Source of the DNA: CAAGNP01 sp045644725
Lineage (GTDB): Bacteria; Bacteroidota; Bacteroidia; Bacteroidales; UBA932
DNA: 9,056 bases
Assembly: GCA_045644725.1 (NCBI GenBank)
Contig: JAZRHK010000032.1
Coordinates: 1 to 9,056, forward strand
Direction: 5' to 3'
The notes below the pieces were generated by a model. That model did not search any database. It had not been told where the DNA came from and saw nothing but the letters and a program-made list of their open reading frames with translations. The position numbers and the translations under genes are program-made. Of the stretch, positions 1-6,145 are shown piece by piece (the stretch's first letter is position 1; every line of letters begins with the position of its first letter).

Positions 1-73
1 GCCTGAACATGTCTGATACCCGTTAAAGGGAATACCTAGAGGGGCCCATAGTTCACATCATTCAGACCTATGT

Positions 74-81
74 CAAAGGTA
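74..81 (-). promoter_or_regulatory. Possible leftward Bacteroidota -7 promoter box
   Basis: Read on the minus strand this is TACCTTTG, a perfect match to the TAnnTTTG -7 consensus of Bacteroidota. I see no clear TTTG -33 partner 19-21 nt upstream. It lies just beyond the outer end of the repeated element, so it could start a transcript leaving the window on the left. A minus-strand ATG at positions 10-8 could be the first codon of that gene, but only three codons are visible, so I do not call a gene. A single 8-nt match can occur by chance. Confidence 0.35.
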
Positions 82-83
82 CA

Positions 84-122
84 ATAAAAGAGCACCATAA
101 CTCCATATTGGAATTATGGTGC
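84..122 (-). terminator. Terminator-like hairpin inside repeat copy 1
   Basis: On the minus strand GCACCATAA pairs with TTATGGTGC (plus positions 114-122 and 92-100). After one mismatch the stem continues with four more pairs around a TAT loop. It is followed at once by TCTTTTAT (plus 91-84), the usual form of an intrinsic terminator for leftward transcription. It would end the aminotransferase transcript about 200 nt after its stop codon. On the plus strand the same stem has no T tract, so termination is favoured in one direction only. Confidence 0.6.
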
Positions 123-199
123 AAATCTAAAAGAGGGGCCCACGACGCCAGTCGTGGGAGGGGTGAAGCGAAGCTAAAGTCTGAAGAACTGACCTCCGA
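84..199 (-). repeat. 116-bp structured repeat element, copy 1, at the 3' side of the aminotransferase gene
   Basis: The reverse complement of this segment recurs at 8942-9056. The outer 56 nt (84-139 against 9001-9056) are identical. The inner 41 nt (159-199) differ at five positions. Between them lies a stem-loop (139-158: CCCACGAC, loop GCCA, GTCGTGGG) that differs in sequence from the other copy but keeps its pairing. The strand given is that of transcription from the neighbouring aminotransferase gene. In that direction the element ends in a terminator-like hairpin with a T-rich tail. It has no reading frame shared with the other copy. I do not recognise it as a named RNA or insertion sequence. 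It could be a REP- or MITE-like element, or a mobile 3'-end or terminator cassette. Confidence 0.85.
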
Positions 200-216
200 T
201 CACCGCCAAAACACAA

Positions 217-250
217 AATGGGCACGAAAACCCATCATTCCGTGCCCATT
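217..250 (-). terminator. 34-nt palindrome, possible terminator of the aminotransferase gene
   Basis: AATGGGCACG (217-226) pairs perfectly with CGTGCCCATT (241-250) around a 14-nt loop. Read leftward, the stem runs into a T-rich stretch (ATTTTGTGTTTTGG), so it may act as an intrinsic terminator about 75 nt past the aminotransferase stop codon. It is a near-copy of the palindrome at 267-300, so it may instead be one unit of a REP-like repeat. Confidence 0.5.
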
Positions 251-266
251 CTTCTGTTTTGTGAAC

Positions 267-300
267 TTTGGGAACGAAAACGGCCATTTCCGTGCCCAAA
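267..300. repeat. Second 34-nt palindrome, related to 217-250
   Basis: TTTGGGAACG (267-276) faces CGTGCCCAAA (291-300) with one mismatch and the same 14-nt loop length as the unit at 217-250. The two units share the GGG-ACGAAAAC core and the CGTGCCC arm. Their outermost bases differ but still pair (AAT with ATT in one, TTT with AAA in the other), which indicates selection on the fold. No T tract follows in either direction, so it is not a classic terminator. Confidence 0.6.
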
Positions 301-325
301 CTTGCTAATGCGTGATTATTGCCCC

Positions 326-1438
326 TTATTGCTCCATCATCTTCAGTACCTGAGGGAAATTTTCCCTACCAAAGCCGATGCGGAGGTAGGTCCCCGGGTA
401 CTCGAACATCTCTGCAGGAACGGTCAGAATGCTGCGACTCTGGACAAGTGCCTCACTCCACTCCATTGATGAGCCTTCACATTTGATTTTCACGAAAGCG
501 ACACTCCCTGCTACCGGGGGGATGAATTTCTCCACCCAAGGGAGTTTGCCTGCAGCAATGGACTCCTGGAATAGGGCCACATTGCGCTGAATTTTCTCAA
601 TATTAGGGCTCAGGAATGCTTCCGGATGATTGAGTACAATGGCGGACAACACCTCCGAAGGGGCACTGCTGCACATTGAGAGGTATGGCTTGTAGATGTG
701 CAATTGCTCTATGAGCCAATTGTCCTGAGATGCAATCCAGCCGATGCGGGCCCCTGCAAGGCCGAATGATTTGGCCATTCCCCAGAGGGAGATACCCTTC
801 TCGTAGAGGTCACAAACCGGAGGGAGAGGCTCTACTCCTTGAACCATCAGATCCCGGTACATCTCATCCGAATAGATGTATGCTCCGCACTCACGTGCAA
901 TGGAGACCACCTCCTCGAGTTCCTCGCGGGTCAGATATGCACCTGTGGGGTTATGGGGGAAATTGATCACTATCAGACGGGTATCTGGGCGAACAAGCTC
1001 ACGGAGCTTCGCAACATCGAATTTCCACTCCCCTTCCCCCTCTTCTGCTCTCCAATATGACAGCTCACATCCAAGCGATTCAAGTATCTGATAGAGTGAT
1101 TGGTATGCAGGCGAAACCACTACTGCGTGGGGCTTCTGTACCCCCTCCATAAGGATATTCATGGTCATAAAGCTCAGCTCACCGGGAGAAGCGACGATTA
1201 TGTCATCTGCCTCCACCATTCCATAGTATTGGGTGATGGCTTCGCGAAGGTAAGGGCTTCCAGGGGTCTCAGTGTAGCCCATATGGAGATTTTCCCACAT
1301 CTCTTTCTCAGTATCAGATGCCTGATCCAGAATGTATTTCATGGAGTAACCATCACAATCTGAGCAAGAGAACATATAATCTGCCGTAAATTCGTATTTG
1401 GCGAAGTATTTTTCAAGGAGGAATTCGGAAACAATCAT
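326..1438 (-). CDS. PLP-dependent aminotransferase, class I/II fold
   Basis: A 370-residue fold-type I aminotransferase, predicted cytosolic, with no signal peptide. Visible landmarks are NFPHNPTG (159-166, Asn163 near the PLP ring), SDEMYRD (190-196, Asp191 pairing with the pyridine nitrogen and Tyr194), MAKSFGLAGARIGW (221-234, Lys223 as Schiff-base lysine and Arg231 near the cofactor phosphate), and YLRIGFGR (351-358, Arg353 as the likely substrate-carboxylate binder). All catalytic positions are present, so it should be active. The amino donor and acceptor cannot be read from the sequence; annotations such as aspartate or aromatic aminotransferase would be guesses. It is a single gene, divergent from the cyd operon with 70 nt between starts. 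The start ATG lies 29 nt from a good -7 box. Its terminator is probably one of the hairpins at 84-300. Confidence 0.9.
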   Translation of the reverse strand: MIVSEFLLEKYFAKYEFTADYMFSCSDCDGYSMKYILDQASDTEKEMWENLHMGYTETPGSPYLREAITQYYGMVEADDIIVASPGELSFMTMNILMEGVQKPHAVVVSPAYQSLYQILESLGCELSYWRAEEGEGEWKFDVAKLRELVRPDTRLIVINFPHNPTGAYLTREELEEVVSIARECGAYIYSDEMYRDLMVQGVEPLPPVCDLYEKGISLWGMAKSFGLAGARIGWIASQDNWLIEQLHIYKPYLSMCSSAPSEVLSAIVLNHPEAFLSPNIEKIQRNVALFQESIAAGKLPWVEKFIPPVAGSVAFVKIKCEGSSMEWSEALVQSRSILTVPAEMFEYPGTYLRIGFGRENFPQVLKMMEQ

Positions 1439-1467
1439 GGTACAGAAATTTTATAATTTGAATAGAA

Positions 1468-1500
1468 CAAATATAACACTTTCGGGAATTATTTCGTAAA
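1468..1500 (-). promoter_or_regulatory. Promoter of the aminotransferase gene
   Basis: On the minus strand TATATTTG (plus 1475-1468) matches the Bacteroidota -7 consensus TAnnTTTG exactly. TTTA (plus 1500-1497), 21 nt upstream, is a one-mismatch -33 box. Transcription would start some 20-25 nt before the ATG at 1438. The -33 box overlaps the putative -7 box of the opposing cyd promoter, so the two promoters share sequence. Confidence 0.55.
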
Positions 1501-1504
1501 TTTA
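1497..1504 (+). promoter_or_regulatory. Candidate -7 box of the cyd operon
   Basis: TAAATTTA matches seven of eight positions of TAnnTTTG and ends 4 nt before the ATG at 1509, implying a very short or absent 5' leader. No TTTG box is seen at the usual 19-21 nt spacing, so the promoter may be weak or activator-dependent. An alternative with imperfect spacing is the TATAATTTG at about 1452-1460. I saw no binding palindrome I can name for an oxygen-responsive regulator. Confidence 0.35.
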
Positions 1505-1508
1505 CATT

Positions 1509-1763
1509 ATGAAAGGGATTAAAAAAAGCTTACGTGCCGTCTGGGAACTCTATTATGACGGATTCAGAAACATGACCATCGGCAGGACCCTGTGGGGACT
1601 CATTATTCTGAAAGTCATTATACTTTTTGGAGTCCTTCGGGTCTTTTTCTTCAAGCCTGCAATGGCCGGAATGACAGATGAACAGAAAAGCGAGCAGGTG
1701 GGAGAACACCTTACGCAGCCCGAAAAATTCAACAGTAAAGATACATTACACATTATAAACTAA
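1509..1763 (+). CDS. DUF4492-type small membrane protein, first gene of the cyd operon
   Basis: An 84-residue protein with a basic amphipathic N-terminus (residues 1-22), one strongly hydrophobic segment (about 27-48, LWGLIILKVIILFGVLRVFFF) and a polar C-terminal tail. By the positive-inside rule the N-terminus should be cytoplasmic and the tail periplasmic. Its length, the YYDGFRNMTIGRTLW motif and its place directly before cydA fit DUF4492, a family known mainly from Bacteroidota and epsilon-proteobacterial cyd operons. Only 6 nt separate its stop from the cydA start, so co-transcription is nearly certain. No biochemical role can be read from it. By position and one-helix form it may be an accessory subunit or assembly factor of the oxidase, comparable to CydX or CydH, but this is inference. 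No CydX-like short frame is seen after cydB. Confidence 0.8.
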   Translation: MKGIKKSLRAVWELYYDGFRNMTIGRTLWGLIILKVIILFGVLRVFFFKPAMAGMTDEQKSEQVGEHLTQPEKFNSKDTLHIIN

Positions 1764-1769
1764 TAAATT

Positions 1770-3251
1770 ATGGACGCAGTTATTTGGTCAAGACTCCAAT
1801 TCGCCATGACAGCAGCCTACCATTGGCTATTTGTCCCACTGACATTGGGACTTGCCATGGCAATGGCCATTATGGAGACACTTTATGTGGTAAAAAAAGA
1901 TGAGTACTGGAAAAAGGCAGCACAGTTCTGGATGAAACTCTTCGCCATCAACTTTGCTGTAGGTATTGCCACCGGTATTATTCTGGAATTTGAATTTGGT
2001 ACCAACTGGAGCAATTACTCCTGGTTTGTAGGTGACATTTTCGGCGCACCACTTGCCATCGAAGGCATCCTTGCATTCTTTATGGAGGCAACATTCTTCG
2101 CAGTGATGTTCTTCGGATGGGAGAAGGTGAGCAAAAGATTCCACCTTATCTCTACCTGGCTCACAGGAATAGGTGCTTCAATCTCAGCATTCTGGATTCT
2201 TGTGGCTAATGGCTGGATGCAGAATCCCGTAGGGACCACTTTCAACCCAGACACAGTGCGCAGCGAAATGGCATCGGCAGAGGCGTTTTTCGATGTTATT
2301 TCTAACCCTGTAGCAGTCAGCAAATTCTTCCACTCAGTGACCAGTGGTTGGGTGACCGGTGGTGTATTTGTAGTGGCAGTCAGCTGCTGGTACCTATGGC
2401 GCGGACGCAATACCCAATTTGCCAAGAAGAGCATCTTCGTAGGTGGCTTTGTTGGACTTCTCGGTACATTTGCAGTCATGCTCTCAGGAGATATCTCAGG
2501 TGTACATGCTGCTGAATATCAGCCAATGAAACTTGCTGCTATGGAGGGCCTTGAAGATGGAGGCCGCCGTGCACCATTCAGCATTGTCCCAGGTGTTGAG
2601 ATCCCCGGCATGCTCTCAATTCTTGCCACTCATGACCTCAATGGCTATGTTCCTGGTATCAACGACATAATAAATGGTTATACCGACAACGACGGCAATA
2701 TCATCCCTTCTGTAGCTGAGAAAATGGAAATGGGACGCACTGCCCTCGATGCATTGGCACAATACCGTTCTCTAAAAGATACAGATCCATCAGCAGCAGC
2801 CGCTGCCCGTGAGATTCTTGATGCAAATGTCCAATACATGGGATATGGCTACCTTGAATCACCCCAGGATGTGGTTCCACCAGTAGGAATCGTGTATTGG
2901 TCATTCCGCTTTATGGTCGGATTTGGTATGCTTATAGCACTTATCCTTGTTCTCACTTTATGGTTCAATTACAAAGGCAAATTGCCACAGATGAAATGGC
3001 TCCTTCTTGCTGCAATGGCTTGTATCCCATTTGTATACGTCTGTGAAGAAGCAGGCTGGATCGTGGCGGAAGTGGGACGTCAGCCATGGACTATCCAAGG
3101 ACTTCTCCCAGTAAATGTAGCCATCTCAGACACCTCTATCGGCGAAGTAATGACCACATTCTTTGTTTTCTTGAGTGTGTTTGCTTTGTTCCTGGTTATT
3201 GAGATTAGGATTATGATTAATGCTATCAAAAAAGGCCCCTCAGTTGAATGA
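1770..3251 (+). CDS. cydA: Cytochrome bd ubiquinol/menaquinol oxidase subunit I
   Basis: A 493-residue, nine-helix membrane subunit that carries the haems and oxidises quinol while reducing oxygen to water. The N-terminus SRLQFAMTAAYHWLFVPLTLG places His18 at the equivalent of E. coli His19 (haem b595 ligand). His188 in FFHSVTSGW matches His186 (haem b558 ligand), and Met382 in FRFMVGFG matches Met393. Glu98 and Glu106 (APLAIEGILAFFMEATF) match the conserved proton-path acids. Lys254 and Glu259 (QPMKLAAMEG) start the quinol-binding Q-loop, which ends before the helix at about residue 371. GRQPW (436-440) is the CydA signature. The Lys254-to-GRQPW spacing is only slightly shorter than I recall for E. 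coli. In this phylum the substrate is probably menaquinol. Known cytochrome bd enzymes have high oxygen affinity and resist NO and peroxide; that is family knowledge. Confidence 0.97.
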   Translation: MDAVIWSRLQFAMTAAYHWLFVPLTLGLAMAMAIMETLYVVKKDEYWKKAAQFWMKLFAINFAVGIATGIILEFEFGTNWSNYSWFVGDIFGAPLAIEGILAFFMEATFFAVMFFGWEKVSKRFHLISTWLTGIGASISAFWILVANGWMQNPVGTTFNPDTVRSEMASAEAFFDVISNPVAVSKFFHSVTSGWVTGGVFVVAVSCWYLWRGRNTQFAKKSIFVGGFVGLLGTFAVMLSGDISGVHAAEYQPMKLAAMEGLEDGGRRAPFSIVPGVEIPGMLSILATHDLNGYVPGINDIINGYTDNDGNIIPSVAEKMEMGRTALDALAQYRSLKDTDPSAAAAAREILDANVQYMGYGYLESPQDVVPPVGIVYWSFRFMVGFGMLIALILVLTLWFNYKGKLPQMKWLLLAAMACIPFVYVCEEAGWIVAEVGRQPWTIQGLLPVNVAISDTSIGEVMTTFFVFLSVFALFLVIEIRIMINAIKKGPSVE

Positions 3252-3260
3252 TTTTAAGCG

Positions 3261-3346
3261 GTGATTTCTGCGTTATGCTCGTGTTCAAAATCCTCACATA
3301 CGCCAGTATGCTCCGGTTTTTCACACTTCGCAGGCCTTGAAATCAG
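3261..3346. repeat. Foldable intergenic element between cydA and cydB
   Basis: The 146-nt gap between cydA and cydB holds an imperfect nested stem. TGATTTC-like bases near 3262-3268 face GAAATCA (3339-3345), CTGCG (3268-3272) faces CGCAG (3329-3333), AAAATC (3287-3292) faces GGTTTT, and the tip is CATAC-GCCA-GTATG (3297-3310). No conserved reading frame is apparent. It resembles a dispersed repeat or REP-like insertion more than a promoter. It could stabilise or process the cyd mRNA and so set the CydA:CydB ratio, but that is inference. Confidence 0.5.
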
Positions 3347-3350
3347 TGTC

Positions 3351-3371
3351 ATGCCCGACCTGTTCGGGCAT
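3351..3371. repeat. Perfect 8-bp palindrome before cydB
   Basis: ATGCCCGA (3351-3358), loop CCTGT, TCGGGCAT (3364-3371). The surrounding TGTC...CT bases give it the look of the short palindromic repeats dispersed in many bacterial genomes. The sequence after it (CTGAAAATGAA) has no T tract, so termination inside the operon is unlikely. It ends 26 nt before the cydB start codon and could affect cydB translation or mRNA decay. Confidence 0.6.
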
Positions 3372-3397
3372 CTGAAAATGAATTAAAATATAAAATT

Positions 3398-4537
3398 ATG
3401 TCATATACATTCTTACAAAATTATTGGTGGTGTCTGATCGCACTTTTGGGCGGTCTGCTTGTCTTCCTGATGTTTGTTCAGGGGGCGAATGTACACCTAG
3501 TAAATGGTCGTCTCTCTGACCTTCAGAAGAGGATGGTCGCCAATTCCACAGGGCGTAAGTGGGAGTTGGCTTTCACTACACTTGTCACATTTGGCGGAGC
3601 CTTTTTCGCATCATTCCCCCTATTTTACAGCACAAGCTTCGGAGGTGCGTATTGGGTATGGATGCTCCTTCTGCTCACTTTCGTGTTTCAGGCAGTTGCT
3701 TATGAATTCCTGCACAAAAAGGAGAATATTTTGGGTGTGAAAGGATTCCGTATCGCATTGGTAGCCAACGGATTTTTAGCTCCATTCCTGGTAGGCACAG
3801 CAGTGGGTACATTCTTTACCGGTTCTCCATTTACAGTAAACAAAACCGCCATCATGGACCTCTCATCACCTGTTATCAGCACTTGGGACAGCCCTTGGAG
3901 AGGACTTGAAGCTTTGGCTCAGGGACACGCTGTTCTCCTCGGTCTTGCGTTGGTAGGACTGACTGTGATTCTGGGTGCCCTTTACCTTATCATCAACATT
4001 GACGATACAGAGACAGAGACTCAGATGCGCCGCACCATCAAGATTACAGCTGTTCCATTCCTGGTAATTTTCCTTACTTGGTTGGGGATTCTCCTATGCC
4101 GTGAAGGTTTCGCTGTAAACGAACTTGGTGTAGTATCAATGGAGAAATACAAATACCTCCATAACCTTATCCAGATGCCTGCAGTTTTGGTAATGTTCCT
4201 TGTGGGCGTTGTAGGTGTATTGTTCGGAATATGGAAAGGGGCCCTTACCAAATCGCGCTGCGGTATATGGTTCGGCGGCATCGGTACTGTACTTGTTGTG
4301 ATGGCTGTATTCTTCATCGCAGGTTTCAACGGTACATCTTACTACCCTTCAAACACTGATTTGCAGAGTTCTCTCACTATCGTGAACAGCTCTTCAAGCA
4401 GATTTACCCTCCAAGTGATGTCTATCGTGTCACTACTTATCCCATTTGTACTCGCTTATATCGTGTATGCTTGGCGCCAGATGGACAAGAAAAAGATCAC
4501 TGAAGACGAGATAGCACAGTCAGAACACAAATACTAG
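3398..4537 (+). CDS. cydB: Cytochrome bd oxidase subunit II
   Basis: A 379-residue membrane protein, partner of CydA. It is about the length of E. coli CydB and is predicted to have about eight or nine helices. Recognisable blocks are GGAFFASFPLFY (66-77, equivalent to GGALFAAWPMVY in E. coli), FQAVAYEFLHKK (97-108), and the C-terminal SSLTIVNSSSSRFTLQVM (324-341), which aligns with the SSLTMWDATSSQLTLNVM block of E. coli CydB. Elsewhere it diverges strongly: the E. coli DGFDMGVG motif near residue 30 is replaced by VQGANVHL. This is normal for Bacteroidota CydB as far as I recall. It has no haem-ligand role in E. coli-type enzymes; it stabilises the complex. It lies 146 nt after cydA, an unusually long gap for this pair. 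A short AT-rich leader precedes the start. Confidence 0.93.
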   Translation: MSYTFLQNYWWCLIALLGGLLVFLMFVQGANVHLVNGRLSDLQKRMVANSTGRKWELAFTTLVTFGGAFFASFPLFYSTSFGGAYWVWMLLLLTFVFQAVAYEFLHKKENILGVKGFRIALVANGFLAPFLVGTAVGTFFTGSPFTVNKTAIMDLSSPVISTWDSPWRGLEALAQGHAVLLGLALVGLTVILGALYLIINIDDTETETQMRRTIKITAVPFLVIFLTWLGILLCREGFAVNELGVVSMEKYKYLHNLIQMPAVLVMFLVGVVGVLFGIWKGALTKSRCGIWFGGIGTVLVVMAVFFIAGFNGTSYYPSNTDLQSSLTIVNSSSSRFTLQVMSIVSLLIPFVLAYIVYAWRQMDKKKITEDEIAQSEHKY

Positions 4538-4561
4538 TCTCTGATTGTGATCAGCCAATAT

Positions 4562-4600
4562 CTGAGGGTGGGAGTATTCTTCCACCCTCAGGTGTTTTAA
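4562..4600 (+). terminator. Intrinsic terminator of the cyd operon
   Basis: CTGAGGGTGG (4562-4571) pairs perfectly with CCACCCTCAG (4582-4591). A further G-T and an A-T pair extend the stem to 12 and leave a six-base loop. GTGTTTTAA follows. It begins 25 nt after the cydB stop codon, so the cyd transcript most likely ends here. Confidence 0.85.
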
Positions 4601-4636
4601 TGTACCTGTGTGGATGGAGTTGACAGCTGTCATTTC

Positions 4637-4676
4637 CCGGCCAGGTCTGCAGAATTATGTTAGACCTGGACGGATG
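4637..4676. repeat. Hairpin repeat unit A upstream of the MATE gene
   Basis: CCAGGTCT (4641-4648) pairs perfectly with AGACCTGG (4662-4669) around a 13-nt loop. The unit opens with CGGCC and ends GACCTGGACG-ATG, as does unit B about 86 nt downstream. No T tract follows, so it is not a clear terminator. Confidence 0.55.
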
Positions 4677-4722
4677 GTGTTTTATGAAGATGTTGTATTT
4701 CAGTGGATTAAATATTGAGATG

Positions 4723-4763
4723 TCGGCCGGGTCGGACACTTTTTTGCAGACCTGGACGAAATG
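4723..4763. repeat. Hairpin repeat unit B upstream of the MATE gene
   Basis: CCGGGTC (4727-4733) pairs with GACCTGG (4749-4755) with one G-T pair. It shares CGGCC-GGTC at the left and GCAGACCTGGACG at the right with unit A (the GCAG is in the left half of A), so the two are degenerate direct copies. It lies about 25-60 nt upstream of the MATE -7 box and could overlap the RNA polymerase or an upstream regulator site. Confidence 0.5.
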
Positions 4764-4785
4764 TACCATATTGGATAATGTTTTG

Positions 4786-4793
4786 TACCTTTG
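4786..4793 (+). promoter_or_regulatory. -7 promoter box of the MATE gene
   Basis: TACCTTTG is a perfect TAnnTTTG match ending 8 nt before the ATG at 4802. No clear TTTG is seen 19-21 nt upstream; TTGG at 4771-4774 is too close. The position fixes the likely start codon, because any start upstream would lie before the transcription start. Confidence 0.6.
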
Positions 4794-4801
4794 CCCTCCG
4801 T

Positions 4802-6145
4802 ATGAAAAGGGATGCAATTGACTTTGAGAATGGTGAGGTAATGGGGCTCTTCTGGAGACTGCTCCTCCCTACACTTTTCGGCACACTCTCCATTGCCCTG
4901 GTGACTATGGCAGATGGAATCTTCATCGGGAGAGGTGTCGGTGCGGATGGGGTGGCTGCTGTCAATATTGTTGTCCCTATATTCCAAATTGTGTCGGGCG
5001 TGGGGCTGATGATAGGTGCCGGGTGCTCTGTGGCTGCATCTATCCAATATTCGCAGCAGAATGTCAAGGTGGCCAGATATCACGTGACGCAGGCAATTGT
5101 CCTCTCTACCATTTTTATGACATTGCTCTGCGGGACAATGTTGGTTTTCCCCGAAAGGACTGCCCTGATTCTCGGTTCATCGGAGACCCTTATGCCACAG
5201 GTGACAGGGTATCTCAAGTATATATTGCCTTGCTTTATTTTTGAGATGTGGAGTATGATCGGGCTCTTCATCATCAGGCTTGATGGTGCCCCAAAGTTTG
5301 CAATGTGGTGCAATGTCCTCCCCGGGCTGCTGAATGTGGTCCTTGACTGGCTCTTCATTTTCCCTCTGGAAATGGGGGTGGAAGGGGCTGCGATTGCCAC
5401 CTCCATAAGCATCAGCATTGGTGGATTCATGGCATTGGGATACCTCCTTTTCAAGGCAAAGGATCTGGGTCTTATAAAACTGAAAATTAGTGCCAAGAGT
5501 ATCGCCCTGGCGCTACGCAATGTTGGGTATCACTGTAGGATAGGCTCTTCCACATTGCTCGCAGAGCTGGCTCTGGCTGTGATGTTCTATATAGGGAACA
5601 AGGTCTTTATGCACTACCTCGGGGATACCGGTGTGGGTGCATACGGGATTGCGTGCTACTATATGCCTTTCTTTTTTATGGTGGGCAATGCCATCGCCCA
5701 GTCTGCCCAGCCGATAATCAGTTACAATTATGGTGCAGCCAGGTGGGATAAAATTGTGCAGGCAAGGAGACTCCTTCTGGGGACTTGCATCGGTTTTGGA
5801 CTTGCTGTGGGTGCGCTTTTTGCACTACTCCCCAAAGGGCTTGTAGGGCTCTTTATCGATACCGGTAGTGAAGCTGCAACAATTGCAATAAAAGGCTTTC
5901 CCCTACTCGCAGTGGGGATATTGTTCTTTATCCTCAATGTGGCAATAATTGGCTATTACCAGAGTGTTGAGAGGGTAGGAAAAGCGACATTCTTCGTTTT
6001 CCTCAGGGGGCTGATATTTATTGTCCCGGCATTCCTGCTTCTGCCCAGATTTCTGGGTGCAGAGGGGATTTGGCTGGCAATGCCGGTCTCTGAGATACTC
6101 ACTACCTGCGTTATACTGGCAGACAGATTGAAAAAGGCTCTGTAA
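4802..6145 (+). CDS. MATE-family multidrug/metabolite efflux transporter
   Basis: A 447-residue, twelve-helix inner-membrane protein built of two homologous halves of six helices. The first half shows MADGIFIGRGVGADGVAAVNIVVPI (36-60) and LDWLFIFPLEMGVEGAAIAT (181-200). The second shows YMPFFFMVGNAIAQSAQPIISYNYGA (287-312). These are typical of the MATE superfamily, nearest in style to MepA/DinF-like proteins. Such transporters exchange Na+ or H+ for cationic drugs or metabolites; the substrate here is unknown. An upstream in-frame ATG at 4715 would add 29 residues, but that part overlaps hairpin unit B and the -7 box and does not resemble a MATE N-terminus, so I use 4802. The gene stands alone and its stop codon abuts that of the convergent gene. 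Confidence 0.93.
   Translation: MKRDAIDFENGEVMGLFWRLLLPTLFGTLSIALVTMADGIFIGRGVGADGVAAVNIVVPIFQIVSGVGLMIGAGCSVAASIQYSQQNVKVARYHVTQAIVLSTIFMTLLCGTMLVFPERTALILGSSETLMPQVTGYLKYILPCFIFEMWSMIGLFIIRLDGAPKFAMWCNVLPGLLNVVLDWLFIFPLEMGVEGAAIATSISISIGGFMALGYLLFKAKDLGLIKLKISAKSIALALRNVGYHCRIGSSTLLAELALAVMFYIGNKVFMHYLGDTGVGAYGIACYYMPFFFMVGNAIAQSAQPIISYNYGAARWDKIVQARRLLLGTCIGFGLAVGALFALLPKGLVGLFIDTGSEAATIAIKGFPLLAVGILFFILNVAIIGYYQSVERVGKATFFVFLRGLIFIVPAFLLLPRFLGAEGIWLAMPVSEILTTCVILADRLKKAL

Noticed and set aside
1..83. Start or end of a protein gene at the left edge
   Set aside because: Frames are closed by stops on the plus strand. On the minus strand only a possible ATG and two further codons (10 to 2) are visible, too little to call a gene.
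84..199. Integron attC site
   Set aside because: The length and hairpins suggested it, but there is no proper GTTRRRY/RYYYAAC pair, no integrase and no cassette-like gene.
217..300. CRISPR array
   Set aside because: Only two palindromic units are present, with a 16-nt gap. There is no series of spacers and no cas gene.
108..469. Short plus-strand reading frames over the repeat element and the aminotransferase 3' end
   Set aside because: They cross palindromic repeats or lie antisense to a clear enzyme gene. They have no promoter box and no recognisable protein features.
1827..2479. Antisense reading frames of 105 and 154 codons within cydA
   Set aside because: They are frame shadows of a strongly conserved membrane protein gene with every expected motif on the plus strand.
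3351..3371. Transcription terminator between cydA and cydB
   Set aside because: The stem is perfect but no T tract follows, and cydA and cydB should be co-transcribed.
4715..4801. N-terminal extension of the MATE gene from an upstream ATG
   Set aside because: The extra 29 residues are Arg/Pro/Cys-rich, lie over hairpin unit B and the TACCTTTG box, and are not MATE-like. The ATG at 4802 starts a normal MATE N-terminus.
4562..6145. Extension of the cyd operon into the MATE gene
   Set aside because: A strong terminator (4562-4600), a 264-nt gap and a separate -7 box indicate an independent transcription unit.
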